Shown piece by piece: positions 1 to 7,897 of a DNA stretch of 64,000 nucleotides. The position numbers and the translations under genes were made by a program. Source of the DNA: Gordonia humi (GTDB lineage Bacteria; Actinomycetota; Actinomycetes; Mycobacteriales; Mycobacteriaceae); NCBI RefSeq assembly GCF_014197435.1, contig NZ_JACIFP010000001.1, positions 1,550,001-1,614,000 on the forward strand, read 5' to 3'. Under the pieces are notes generated by a model. That model had not been told where the DNA came from and searched no databases. It saw only the letters and a list, made by a program, of their open reading frames with translations. Within the stretch, counting starts at the first letter, position 1. Each line of letters begins with the position of its first letter.

Positions 1-437
1 TCCCTACGCGGGAGGTGTTGATCACGGCGGCGCTCGAGCAGATGTTCACCGATCTGACCGCATCGGCCGCGCAGGACGTGGCCGATCTGCCTGCCGGTCC
101 GGAGCGCATCGGCATCGTCGTCGCACGTGCGGTGGAGATCTATGTGGGACGCAACTTCCGCGCGGCGCTGCAGGTCTGGGCCGCCGCCGCCTCCGACGAG
201 GTCCTTCGCGAGCAGATCCTGCCGCTGGAGGCGAAGTTCGCGCGGGCCGCCCACGAGATGACGCTCGCCGGGCTCGACCCGGACGGTCGGAATCCGAATG
301 CGTACCGGCTAGCGCAGGCGACGCTCGACCTGGCTCGTGGACTCGGGCTGGCCGCCACGTTGTCGGACGATTCGCGCCGTCGTGCGCAGGTGGTGGCGAC
401 GTGGGTGGAGCAGGTGGAGCTGGGATTGGGCGGGTGA
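1..437 (+). CDS. TetR-family regulator, C-terminal part (5' end outside window)
   Basis: The frame is open from the window edge to a TGA at 435-437. About 140 residues are visible from a GTG at position 15, but the codons before it (reading P-T-R-E) continue in frame and resemble the end of a TetR DNA-binding domain, so the true start lies upstream of the window. The visible part is all-helical and alanine-rich, without a helix-turn-helix, as expected for a TetR ligand-binding and dimerisation domain. Ligand and target are unknown. It converges on the MFS gene at 571, with a long inverted repeat between them. Family assignment rests on fold-like features only. Confidence 0.6.
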   Translation, partial: PTREVLITAALEQMFTDLTASAAQDVADLPAGPERIGIVVARAVEIYVGRNFRAALQVWAAAASDEVLREQILPLEAKFARAAHEMTLAGLDPDGRNPNAYRLAQATLDLARGLGLAATLSDDSRRRAQVVATWVEQVELGLGG

Positions 438-485
438 GGCCGCAGACCTGCCCGCTCCTCGCTGTCGGGACGAGTCGCGGTTGCA

Positions 486-553
486 GAGATCAGTGCTGTG
501 GTCGGGAGTAGCGCAGACGCATCGCCCTGAGTGGACGTCACAGCACTGATCTC
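486..553. terminator. Long inverted repeat between convergent genes
   Basis: The 15-base arms at 486-500 (GAGATCAGTGCTGTG) and 539-553 are perfect reverse complements and enclose a 38-base loop. After a 2-base bulge the pairing continues over GTTG/CAAC. It sits between the convergent TetR-type and MFS genes, so a bidirectional terminator is the likely role. There is no U-tract and the loop is unusually large. Confidence 0.55.
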
Positions 554-570
554 CAACGGCATGCGCGGGA

Positions 571-1911
571 TCAGCGGTGCCCGTCGTGCTCCGCGGCGAT
601 CACGCGATCCTCGTGGTACGCCGACTCGGCGAGGATCGCCTCCTCTTCGACGGCGGGGAACTCGCGGGCCGCGTCTTCGGCGTCACGTCGTTCGGTCGAC
701 ACCTGCTGCGACGACTCGGCGTCCGCGGCGTCGAGGTCCTTGCGGAGAGTCGTGAGGAGGAGTCCGCCGAGGAGTACGGCGACGGCGCCGATGATGAAGG
801 GGAGCCGGTAGTCGGCGGGCGCCGGATGGGAACTGTCGGTGAACTGTTCGGCGATCTTCGTGGCGGCGAACGGTGCGAGGCCGCCGCCGATGAATCGGAC
901 GAATCCGTAGGTGGCCGACGCGGTGGGGCGCGGGACCGGCGCGATGCTCATGACGGCCGAGGTGACCAGCGTGTTGTTGAGGCCGACGAAGATCCCGGAG
1001 GCGACCACCGCGATGATCACGGCGATCTTGGTCTCCGCCCAGATTCCGATCACCAGAGACACGACCACCATGCCGCCGAGAGCGACGTAGAGGGCCCGGC
1101 CGGTGCCGATGCGCGCCTTCATCCACGGTGCGCCGAAGACGGCGAACAGGGCGACGAGGATGCCCCACCCGAAGAACACCCCGCCCATCGGAATCGGCTT
1201 GAACTCGATGAGGAACGGTGACACCGCGAGGATCGTGAAGAAGCCCCAGTTGTAGAGCAGACCGACGACGCTCGTCGTCGCCAGGGTCCGGTGCCTGAGC
1301 GCCTTCAACGGTTCCAGGACCGACTGCTTCTCGGGCGGTTTCGGCATCGGCTCCACCAGGACGACGGTCGCGACCAGGGCGATCAGCATGAGGACCGAGA
1401 CGCCGAAGAACGGTCCGCGCCAGCTCACTTCGCCGAGGAGTCCGCCGATCAGCGGTCCGGTCGCGATGCCGACCCCGAGTGCCGTCTCGTACAGGACGAT
1501 GGCGCCCTCGAAGCCGCCGCTCGCCGCGCCGACGATCACCGCCAGCGAGGTGGCGATGAACAGTGCGTTGCCGACGCCCCAGCCCGCGCGGAAACCGATG
1601 ATCTCGCCGATCGATCCACTCGCTCCGGCGGCCGCGGCGAAGACGACGATCAACACGAGGCCCACGATGAGTGTGTTCTTCGCGCCGATGCGGGAGGACA
1701 CCCACCCGGTGATGAGCATCGCGACCGCGGTCACGACGAGGTAGCTGGTGAACAACATCGTCGTCTGCGAATCGGATGCCCCGAGATCGCCCTTGAGCGA
1801 GTTGAGGATCGGATCGACCAGTCCGATGCCCATGAACGAGACGACGCAGGCGAACGCTACCGCCCATACCGCCTTCGGCTGTTTGAAGGGGCTCGCTGAA
1901 GCTTGTGTCAT
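571..1911 (-). CDS. MFS drug/metabolite exporter
   Basis: 446-residue major facilitator permease with about 12-14 hydrophobic segments starting near residue 15 (VWAVAFACVVSFMGIGLVDP). The loop after the second helix carries GWVSSRIGAK, the motif-A region typical of proton-coupled exporters. The C-terminus after about residue 390 is a charged cytoplasmic tail. It is divergent from a MarR regulator, a standard layout for an efflux pump repressed by MarR until an inducer binds. The ATG at 1911-1909 has no Shine-Dalgarno, and a 28-bp palindrome starts 5 bases upstream, so the message is probably leaderless or nearly so and the operator covers the promoter. Substrate cannot be told from sequence. 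Confidence 0.85.
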   Translation of the reverse strand: MTQASASPFKQPKAVWAVAFACVVSFMGIGLVDPILNSLKGDLGASDSQTTMLFTSYLVVTAVAMLITGWVSSRIGAKNTLIVGLVLIVVFAAAAGASGSIGEIIGFRAGWGVGNALFIATSLAVIVGAASGGFEGAIVLYETALGVGIATGPLIGGLLGEVSWRGPFFGVSVLMLIALVATVVLVEPMPKPPEKQSVLEPLKALRHRTLATTSVVGLLYNWGFFTILAVSPFLIEFKPIPMGGVFFGWGILVALFAVFGAPWMKARIGTGRALYVALGGMVVVSLVIGIWAETKIAVIIAVVASGIFVGLNNTLVTSAVMSIAPVPRPTASATYGFVRFIGGGLAPFAATKIAEQFTDSSHPAPADYRLPFIIGAVAVLLGGLLLTTLRKDLDAADAESSQQVSTERRDAEDAAREFPAVEEEAILAESAYHEDRVIAAEHDGHR

Positions 1912-1916
1912 ATTTA

Positions 1917-1944
1917 CATAGATAGTCTATATAGATTATCTATG
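1917..1944. promoter_or_regulatory. MarR-type operator palindrome
   Basis: A 28-bp AT-rich palindrome begins CATAGATA and ends TATCTATG, with one mismatched pair (G at 1925 against T at 1936). It stands out in a GC-rich genome and lies between the divergent MFS and MarR genes, immediately before the MFS start. It is the obvious binding site for the MarR dimer and overlaps the MFS promoter. Confidence 0.75.
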
Positions 1945-2021
1945 CAATAGTTGGGTGAAAGTTCCCCGATAGACTTGTGAACTGTCCGAGACGCACCACG
2001 GTGCCGATATGGAGGAAGCCG

Positions 2022-2477
2022 ATGGTGGAGTCGACGATCCCGGTAGGCGGCGGACCGAATGCCGAGCCGCACGACTTGGTGGAGGCCTTGTATGCGCTGT
2101 ACGCGCAGGTTCACCGGCAGACTCCGCGGGAGATGAGCCTGACGGCGTCGGCCACGCTGACGAGGCTGAACGACTTCGGTCCCGCGCGCGTCACGGCGCT
2201 GGCCGAGTTGCAGGGGGTCACACAGCCCTCGATGACGTCGCTGGTGTCGAGTCTGGAGGGGTCGGGTCTGGTGACTCGTCGTCGGGATCCGGCGGACGGG
2301 CGGGCGGCGCTGGTGGAACTGACCGAGGCGGGGCGGATCGCGGTCTCTCGCCGGCGGCACGCGCAAGCCGAGCGGTTCGCGGCGGGTATCGCTCGACTTC
2401 CGGACGAGGAACGGGAACGACTGGCGGCCGCGGTGCCCGCGTTGCGATTGCTGGACGAGATTCTACGAGGAGAGTAG
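2022..2477 (+). CDS. MarR-family transcriptional regulator
   Basis: Winged-helix regulator of about 151 residues. I chose the ATG at 2022 because GGAGG lies 6 bases before it; an in-frame GTG at 1977 would add 15 residues without a ribosome site. The central part (TALAELQGVTQPSMTSLVSSLEGSGLV, then RRDPADGRAALVELT) is the recognition helix and wing typical of MarR. It very probably represses the divergent MFS gene by binding the palindrome at 1917-1944 and responds to a small, probably aromatic, ligand (family knowledge). Confidence 0.85.
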   Translation: MVESTIPVGGGPNAEPHDLVEALYALYAQVHRQTPREMSLTASATLTRLNDFGPARVTALAELQGVTQPSMTSLVSSLEGSGLVTRRRDPADGRAALVELTEAGRIAVSRRRHAQAERFAAGIARLPDEERERLAAAVPALRLLDEILRGE

Positions 2478-2511
2478 CGGGCGGAGCTGATTCGCCGGTC
2501 CGCCGCCCGGT

Positions 2512-2546
2512 GGATCGGCTGTCACTCCGCGAATGACAGCCGATCC
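2512..2546. terminator. Bidirectional terminator hairpin
   Basis: A 13-bp perfect stem (GGATCGGCTGTCA and its complement) with a 9-base loop lies between the convergent MarR and DeoR genes and runs into the last codons of the DeoR gene. Confidence 0.65.
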
Positions 2547-3277
2547 CCGTACGCCTCCACGTCCTCGATCTCGCTGACCCGATCGGTGATGATCTTGCTG
2601 ACCTCGTCGATCGCCGCGACCTTCGCCAACGCCCGGTTGCCGAACTTGGAACTGTCGGCGACGACGACCGCCCGCTCGGCCGATCGGATCATCGCTCGCT
2701 TGATCGGTATCTCCAACGTGTTCGTGTTGGTGATGCCGGCGATCGGGTCGAGGGCGTCGGCGCCCATGAACGCCCAGTCGGCGGAGTAGTCGCCCATGAA
2801 GTCGACGGCGCGTTCGCCCACGAGCGTGTACACCGATCCGAGGAGTTCGCCACCGGTCACGAGCAGGCGCGCGCTGGGCAGTGTGGCCGCGTACTTCCCG
2901 ATTCGCAGATCGTTCGTGATGATCGTCAGTCCCTGCTTGTGCCGGAGTTCGAGAGCGATCTGGTACGTCGTGGATCCGCTGTCGAGGACGACGGTCTGTC
3001 CGTCCCGTACGTCGGCGGTCGCGGTCCGGGCGATCGCGACCTTCTCGCGTCGTCGTTCGCCCTCCTTGACCGCGTACGGGATGTCTGTCGGGGCTCCGGC
3101 CGGCGGCCGCGCGCCGCCGTGGGTGCGCTCGGCCCGCCCCGATCGGTCGAGCGCATCGAGGTCGCGGCGGATCGTCGATGCGTCCACTCCGAGGTCCTTC
3201 GACAGCGCGGTCGCCTCGACGTACCCGTCGATCTGCAGCCTGCGGAGGATCTCCTGCCGCCGGTCGTCAGCAGACAT
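2522..3277 (-). CDS. DeoR-family sugar-phosphate-responsive regulator
   Basis: 251 residues. The N-terminus (RRQEILRRLQIDGYVEATAL, then LGVDASTIRRDLDALDRSG) is the DeoR helix-turn-helix; the rest is the DeoRC sensor domain, with the VLDSGSTTYQIAL segment that binds phosphorylated sugars. It is divergently transcribed from gnd-fgd-pgi, so it most likely controls that operon in response to a sugar phosphate (inference from position). The intergenic region carries ATGCA/TGCAT and GCATG/CATGC inverted repeats that would suit it. DeoR proteins are usually repressors relieved by their effector. Confidence 0.85.
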   Translation of the reverse strand: MSADDRRQEILRRLQIDGYVEATALSKDLGVDASTIRRDLDALDRSGRAERTHGGARPPAGAPTDIPYAVKEGERRREKVAIARTATADVRDGQTVVLDSGSTTYQIALELRHKQGLTIITNDLRIGKYAATLPSARLLVTGGELLGSVYTLVGERAVDFMGDYSADWAFMGADALDPIAGITNTNTLEIPIKRAMIRSAERAVVVADSSKFGNRALAKVAAIDEVSKIITDRVSEIEDVEAYGDRLSFAE

Positions 3278-3323
3278 CGAGCATCTCGCGGTGGGGTGTT
3301 ACAGAAACGGCCATGCGTGAATC

Positions 3324-3368
3324 TTGACACATCACTTCACTGTATGCATGATTACGTGCATTACATGC
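3324..3368 (+). promoter_or_regulatory. Candidate promoter and DeoR operator before gnd-fgd-pgi
   Basis: A TTGACA hexamer at 3324-3329 is followed by two overlapping inverted repeats: ATGCA-N8-TGCAT at 3344-3361 and GCATG-N13-CATGC at 3346-3368. The local AT content is high for this genome. No convincing -10 stands at 17 bases, so the exact start is uncertain, but the repeats are good DeoR binding candidates. Confidence 0.45.
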
Positions 3369-3423
3369 TTGATTTCGAGCAAACGAGCACGCGGTCCGTG
3401 CGCGATCTTGGAGGAGTCGCTTG

Positions 3424-4314
3424 ATGGAGATCGGCTTGATCGGCCTCGGCCGGATGGGTGCGAACATGCGTGATCGGCTGCGGGCCGACGGTCATACCGT
3501 CGTCGGGTACGACGCGGCGCCGGGAATCGGTGACGTCGACTCGCTGGCCGAGATGGTCGCCCGGCTGCCCGGCCCGCGCACCGTGTGGACCATGGTCCCG
3601 GCCGGTGAGATCACCCGCGGAGTCATCGACGAACTCGCCGGGCTCCTCGAAGAGGGCGACCTGCTGATCGAGGGCGGCAACTCGCGCTTCGACGACGACG
3701 ACCGCCACGCCGAGGTGCTCGCTGCTCGCGGCGTCGCGTATCTCGACTGCGGGGTGTCGGGCGGAGTCTGGGGACGCACGGAGGGCTATGGACTCATGGT
3801 CGGCGGCGCGGAGAGCGACGTCGCACGTGCGATGCCGATCTTCGATTCGCTGCGGCCCGCGGGGCCGCGCGAGAACGGTTTCGTCCACGCCGGCCCGACC
3901 GGCGCCGGCCACTACGCCAAGATGGTGCACAACGGCATCGAGTACGGACTCATGCAGGCGTACGCCGAAGGATACGAACTGCTCGCCGCAGAATCGCGAA
4001 TCGCGGCGCCCGACAAGGTGATGACGGCCTGGCAGTCGGGTACGGTCGTTCGCTCCTGGCTGTTGGAACTGCTCGTCGCGGCGCTGGGCGAGGATCCCGC
4101 GTTCGCGGCGATCACCGACTATGTCGAGGACTCGGGCGAGGGGCGGTGGACGATCGAGGAGGCGATCGACCACGCGGTTCCCACCCCCGTCATCGCGGCC
4201 GCGCTCTTCGCGCGGTTCTCGTCACGGCAGGACCAGTCGCCGGCCATGAAGGCCGTGGCGGCGCTACGACAGCAATTCGGGGGACATCACGTACACGCGA
4301 GCTCGGAGGACTGA
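3424..4314 (+). CDS. gnd: 6-phosphogluconate dehydrogenase, decarboxylating (short form)
   Basis: 296 residues. The N-terminus has the Rossmann loop [12 protein letters not shown]; later motifs are [20 protein letters not shown] and [16 protein letters not shown], all diagnostic of 6-phosphogluconate dehydrogenase. The enzyme converts 6-phosphogluconate to ribulose 5-phosphate, CO2 and NAD(P)H. This is the short form of about 300 residues, as opposed to the 470-residue E. coli type. I chose the ATG at 3424 because GGAGGAG ends 7 bases before it; a TTG directly upstream is too close. It is the first gene of an operon with fgd (4-base gap) and pgi. Confidence 0.92.
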   Translation: MEIGLIGLGRMGANMRDRLRADGHTVVGYDAAPGIGDVDSLAEMVARLPGPRTVWTMVPAGEITRGVIDELAGLLEEGDLLIEGGNSRFDDDDRHAEVLAARGVAYLDCGVSGGVWGRTEGYGLMVGGAESDVARAMPIFDSLRPAGPRENGFVHAGPTGAGHYAKMVHNGIEYGLMQAYAEGYELLAAESRIAAPDKVMTAWQSGTVVRSWLLELLVAALGEDPAFAAITDYVEDSGEGRWTIEEAIDHAVPTPVIAAALFARFSSRQDQSPAMKAVAALRQQFGGHHVHASSED

Positions 4315-4318
4315 CGAC

Positions 4319-5326
4319 ATGATCAAACTCGGATACAAGGCGTCGGCGGAGCAGTTCGCGCCGCGTGAACTCGTCGAACTCGCCGTCCTGGCCGAACAAC
4401 ACGGCATGGACTCGGCGAGTGTCTCGGACCATTTCCAGCCGTGGCGGCACAACGGCGGCCACGCGCCGTTCTCGATCTCCTGGATGACTGCGGTCGGCGA
4501 ACGCACGAGCCGCATCCAGCTCGGCACCTCGGTGATGACGCCGACGTTCCGCTACAACCCGGCCGTCGTCGCACAGGCCTTCGCCACCATGGGCTGCCTG
4601 TACCCGGACCGCATCATGCTCGGCGTCGGCACCGGTGAGGCGTTGAACGAGATCGCCACCGGATTCGACGGCGAGTGGCCCGCCTTCAAGGAACGATTCG
4701 CACGGCTGCGCGAATCCGTGCGGCTGATGCGCGAACTCTGGCGGGGCGGTCGCGTGGACTTCGAGGGCGAGTACTACAAGACCAAGGGCGCCTCGATCTA
4801 CGACGTGCCCGAGTCGGGAACGATCCCGGTCTACATCGCGGCGGGCGGCCCCGTCGTCGCACGCTACGCCGGTCGCGCGGGCGACGGCTTCATCTGCACT
4901 TCGGGCAAGGGCATGGACCTGTACACCGAGAAGCTGATCCCGGCCGTCAAGGAGGGCGTCGAGAAGGCGGACCGTTCGTTCGAGGATGTCGATCGGATGA
5001 TCGAGATCAAGCTGTCCTACGACACCGATCCCGAAGCCGCGCTGAACAACACGCGATTCTGGGCGCCGCTCTCGCTGACGCCCGAACAGAAGCACAGCAT
5101 CGAGGATCCGATCGAGATGGAAGCCGCCGCCGACGCGCTGCCGATCGAGCAGATCGCCAAACGCTGGATCGTCGCGTCCGACCCGGCCGACGCCGTCGCA
5201 CAGATCAAGCCGTATGTCGACGCCGGTCTCAATCACCTGGTGTTCCATGCTCCGGGCCATGATCAACGACGGTTTCTCGACCTGTTCGAGCGTGATCTCG
5301 CGCCGCGCCTCCGGGAACTGTCATGA
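4319..5326 (+). CDS. fgd: F420-dependent glucose-6-phosphate dehydrogenase
   Basis: 335 residues, the family length. The start [19 protein letters not shown] and the SVSDHFQPW motif (substrate and F420 contact region) match Fgd of mycobacteria, a member of the luciferase-like TIM-barrel superfamily. The enzyme oxidises glucose 6-phosphate and reduces cofactor F420 to F420H2, the main supply for F420-dependent reductases in Mycobacteriales. GGAGGA precedes the ATG. It lies 4 bases after gnd and overlaps pgi by 4 bases (ATGA), which puts both exits of glucose 6-phosphate in one transcript. The host must therefore make F420; its biosynthesis genes are not in this window. Confidence 0.95.
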   Translation: MIKLGYKASAEQFAPRELVELAVLAEQHGMDSASVSDHFQPWRHNGGHAPFSISWMTAVGERTSRIQLGTSVMTPTFRYNPAVVAQAFATMGCLYPDRIMLGVGTGEALNEIATGFDGEWPAFKERFARLRESVRLMRELWRGGRVDFEGEYYKTKGASIYDVPESGTIPVYIAAGGPVVARYAGRAGDGFICTSGKGMDLYTEKLIPAVKEGVEKADRSFEDVDRMIEIKLSYDTDPEAALNNTRFWAPLSLTPEQKHSIEDPIEMEAAADALPIEQIAKRWIVASDPADAVAQIKPYVDAGLNHLVFHAPGHDQRRFLDLFERDLAPRLRELS

Positions 5327-6954
5327 GCGTCGCGGACACCTCCGCGTGGGGTGCGCTGACCGAGCACGCCGACTCCATCGCGACCCGCAGCATCCGGGAG
5401 CTCTTCGCCGCCGACTCGGGCCGGGGCGCCGCGATGTCGGTGCGCGCGGGCGATCTGTACATCGACTACAGCAAGCACCGGATCAACGGTGAGACGCTGC
5501 GCCTGCTCCATCTGCTGGCTCGCGAGACACACCTGTTCGAGCAACGTGACGCCATGCTGCGAGGAGACCGGATCAACGTCTCGGAGAACCGGTCGGTGCT
5601 GCACACGGCGCTGCGCAGACGCCGCGACGAGAAGCTGTTCCTGGACGGTCACGACGTGGTGCAGGACGTGCACGCGGTTCTCGATGCGATGGGCGATTTC
5701 ACCGACCGCGTGCGTGACGGTTCGTGGACCGGCGCCGACGGCGGCGCGATCACCACGGTGGTCAACATAGGCATCGGCGGATCCGATCTCGGGCCGGTGA
5801 TGGTGCACCGTGCGTTGCGCGAGTACTGCGACGGCCCCGACGTGCGATTCGTCTCGAACGTCGACCCCTCCGACCTGCTGTCCACACTGGCCGATCTGGA
5901 TCCTGCGACGACGCTGTTCGTCGTCGTGTCCAAGACGTTCTCCACGTTCGAGACGATGGCCAACGCGCATGCGGCGCGCCGGTGGCTGGTGGACGAGCTC
6001 GGCGAGGACGCGGTCGGCAAACACTTCGTCGCGGTGTCGACCAATGCCGATCTCGTCGCCGAGTTCGGCATCGAACCGTCGAACGTGTTCGGATTCTGGG
6101 ACTGGGTGGGCGGCCGGTACTCCGTCGGATCGGCTGTCGGACTGTCGGTGATGGCCGCGATCGGTCGTGAGCGCTTCGCCGAGTTCCTCGAGGGATTCCG
6201 GATCGTCGACGAGCATTTCGCCACCGCGCCTATCCAGTCGAACGCGCCGGTCATCCTGGGTCTGCTGAGCGTCTGGTATGCGAGCGTGCTCGACGCGGAT
6301 GCGCGTGCGGTACTGCCGTACGCCAACGATCTCGCGCGTCTTCCCGCGTATCTGCAGCAGCTCGCGATGGAGTCGAACGGCAAGTCGGTGCGCGGCGACG
6401 GGAAACCGGTCGGTGTGCCGACGGGCGAGGTGATCTGGGGTGAGGCCGGAACCAACGGCCAGCACGCGTTTCATCAGCTTCTGCACCAGGGCACGCGGCT
6501 GGTGCCCGCGGACTTCATCGGATTCGCGCGTGCCGGACAGGACGTCGCCTCGTCGGACGGTGGGACCGCGATGCACGAGGTCCTGACGGCGAACATGTTC
6601 GCGCAGTCGCGGGTGTTGGCATTCGGTAAGACCAGAGTCGAGGTGATCGCCGACGGTGTGGATCCCAACCTGGCCCCGCACAAGGTGATGCCGGGTGATC
6701 GGCCCTCGACGACGATCCTCGCGCCGGAGTTGTCGCCGTCGACGTTGGGGCAGATCATCGCGCTCTACGAACACCAGGTGTTCGTGCAGGGGGCCGTGTG
6801 GGGCATCGACTCGTTCGACCAGTGGGGTGTGGAACTCGGCAAGGCGTCTGCCGTGGAGCTGGCACCCGCGCTCGCGAGCGGCGGTGGGCCGTCGGATGCG
6901 ATGGACAGTTCGACCCGAGAGCTCGTGGCCGCGTTCTGGAAGGAACGGGCGTAG
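5323..6954 (+). CDS. pgi: Glucose-6-phosphate isomerase
   Basis: 543 residues. Visible signatures are [13 protein letters not shown] (phosphate loop), [26 protein letters not shown] and [15 protein letters not shown], the last carrying the catalytic histidine region. It interconverts glucose 6-phosphate and fructose 6-phosphate. Its ATG overlaps the fgd stop (ATGA), so translation is probably coupled. With gnd and fgd it forms a small sugar-phosphate operon likely governed by the divergent DeoR protein. Three inverted repeats follow its stop. Confidence 0.96.
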   Translation: MSVADTSAWGALTEHADSIATRSIRELFAADSGRGAAMSVRAGDLYIDYSKHRINGETLRLLHLLARETHLFEQRDAMLRGDRINVSENRSVLHTALRRRRDEKLFLDGHDVVQDVHAVLDAMGDFTDRVRDGSWTGADGGAITTVVNIGIGGSDLGPVMVHRALREYCDGPDVRFVSNVDPSDLLSTLADLDPATTLFVVVSKTFSTFETMANAHAARRWLVDELGEDAVGKHFVAVSTNADLVAEFGIEPSNVFGFWDWVGGRYSVGSAVGLSVMAAIGRERFAEFLEGFRIVDEHFATAPIQSNAPVILGLLSVWYASVLDADARAVLPYANDLARLPAYLQQLAMESNGKSVRGDGKPVGVPTGEVIWGEAGTNGQHAFHQLLHQGTRLVPADFIGFARAGQDVASSDGGTAMHEVLTANMFAQSRVLAFGKTRVEVIADGVDPNLAPHKVMPGDRPSTTILAPELSPSTLGQIIALYEHQVFVQGAVWGIDSFDQWGVELGKASAVELAPALASGGGPSDAMDSSTRELVAAFWKERA

Positions 6955-6968
6955 CCGCGTAGGAGAAG

Positions 6969-7031
6969 CGCCTAGGGCGTTCACCGGTAGTGCACAATCC
7001 GTCCGTGTGCTGCAGGTGAGCGCCCTAGGCG
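6969..7031. other. Large two-tier RNA hairpin after pgi
   Basis: Seventeen bases at 6969-6985 (CGCCTAGGGCGTTCACC) pair with 7015-7031, including one G-U. Inside, after an asymmetric internal loop (6986-6991 against 7011-7014), GCACA at 6992-6996 pairs with TGTGC at 7006-7010 around a 9-base loop. It starts 14 bases after the pgi stop. It could be a terminator, a 3' stabilising structure or part of a small RNA. Confidence 0.5.
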
Positions 7032-7096
7032 TCTGGCGATGCATCGGCGTCGCGGTCGCCTTGCCTGTCTGGACAGGCAGAGTCACAGATAGAAGA

Positions 7097-7119
7097 CCCC
7101 GGCCCACGAGGGGCCGGGG
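7097..7119 (+). terminator. Terminator hairpin downstream of pgi
   Basis: A perfect 9-bp GC stem (CCCCGGCCC/GGGCCGGGG) with loop ACGAG. There is no strong T-run, as is common for actinobacterial terminators. It probably ends the gnd-fgd-pgi transcript. Confidence 0.65.
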
Positions 7120-7161
7120 CGTTGACGTCGGGCCCCTTACCCTCGTGGGCCCACACGGACA

Positions 7162-7272
7162 CTATGAATTGGGCATCGCGCACGTCTGCACCGGCCGCGT
7201 CCACGGGTAATACAGGGTGTAGCCGTCGATGTACGCGCCGACTCGTAGTGTCGGCGGTACAGCGGAGGACAT
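7162..7272 (-). pseudogene. Possible 5' fragment of a NYN/LabA-type nuclease gene
   Basis: A 36-codon frame starts at an ATG (7272-7270) with AAGGA 6 bases upstream. Its middle reads RVGAYIDGYTLYY, close to the opening strand of NYN-domain proteins (R-V-G-x-Y-x-D-G-x-N-L-Y-Y), which carries the first catalytic aspartate. The similarity stops after about 20 residues and the frame ends after 36, so I read it as a truncated remnant. It could also be a real small protein or chance. Confidence 0.3.
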
Positions 7273-7366
7273 TCCATTCCTTCTGTCGATCGCACTTGGT
7301 AGTGAGTGGTCAGCCGAATCGGGAGGTGACGCCGGTGTGCGGACGGTCAGGCGAACAACGCCTGTC

Positions 7367-7867
7367 TCACGGCGCGATATCTGCCGCCACGTGCGTTCCG
7401 AACGCCCGAGCGTGATAGGTGAGCGGCTCGGCGGTCGCGTGATCGGCGTCGACGATGTCGCCGAAAACGACGACGTGGTCGCCGCCGTCGACGAATGACG
7501 CCGCGCGGCAGGCGACCCACCCTGAGGATTCGGTGAGCCGTGGGACGCCCGACGTCGTGGTCCACTCGATGCCTTCGAACTCGTCGTCGCCTTTGCGTGC
7601 GAACCGCAGGGCCTCGGCGTCCTGGTGGTGCGCGAGCACATTCACGCCGAATCCGCCCGTCCGGCGGATGATGGCCAGTAGGTCGGAAGCGCGGTCGAGT
7701 GACACCATCATCATGGGCGGGTTCATCGACAGGGACGAGAAGGCGCTCACCGTCGTGCCATGCGCGCGGTCGCCGTCGATCGCGGTGATGACGGCGACTG
7801 GCGTGCACACGTGAGCCATGACTTCCCGAAACGCCTGCACCATCGAACTGTCAGCTGAATTGTTCAC
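7367..7867 (-). CDS. Flavin reductase (FMN), partner for a flavin monooxygenase
   Basis: 166 residues of the flavin reductase-like domain: FREVMAHVCTPVAVIT near the N-terminus and GTTVSAFSSLSMNPPMMMVSL, the flavin-contact segment, then GFGVNVLAHHQ. Such enzymes use NAD(P)H to reduce FMN and hand it to a two-component monooxygenase. The natural client is the LLM monooxygenase at 12184-13560. The GTG start at 7867 has GGGAGAG upstream. It is transcribed in the same direction as the thiolase and CoA-transferase genes and is probably the last gene of that operon (30-base gap). Confidence 0.85.
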   Translation of the reverse strand: MNNSADSSMVQAFREVMAHVCTPVAVITAIDGDRAHGTTVSAFSSLSMNPPMMMVSLDRASDLLAIIRRTGGFGVNVLAHHQDAEALRFARKGDDEFEGIEWTTTSGVPRLTESSGWVACRAASFVDGGDHVVVFGDIVDADHATAEPLTYHARAFGTHVAADIAP

Positions 7868-7897
7868 GGTCTCTCCCAGTGAGTTCGTGGCTCGGTA

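Larger units (their letters stand above)
6955..7366. other. Intergenic region with structured elements, no intact gene
   Basis: 412 bases between pgi and the flavin reductase gene. It holds a two-tier hairpin (6969-7031), an 18-bp palindrome with 8-base arms (TGCCTGTC/GACAGGCA, 7062-7079), an intrinsic-type terminator (7097-7119), and a short reading frame on the minus strand resembling the start of a NYN nuclease (7162-7272). Nothing else is recognisable. Confidence 0.6.
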
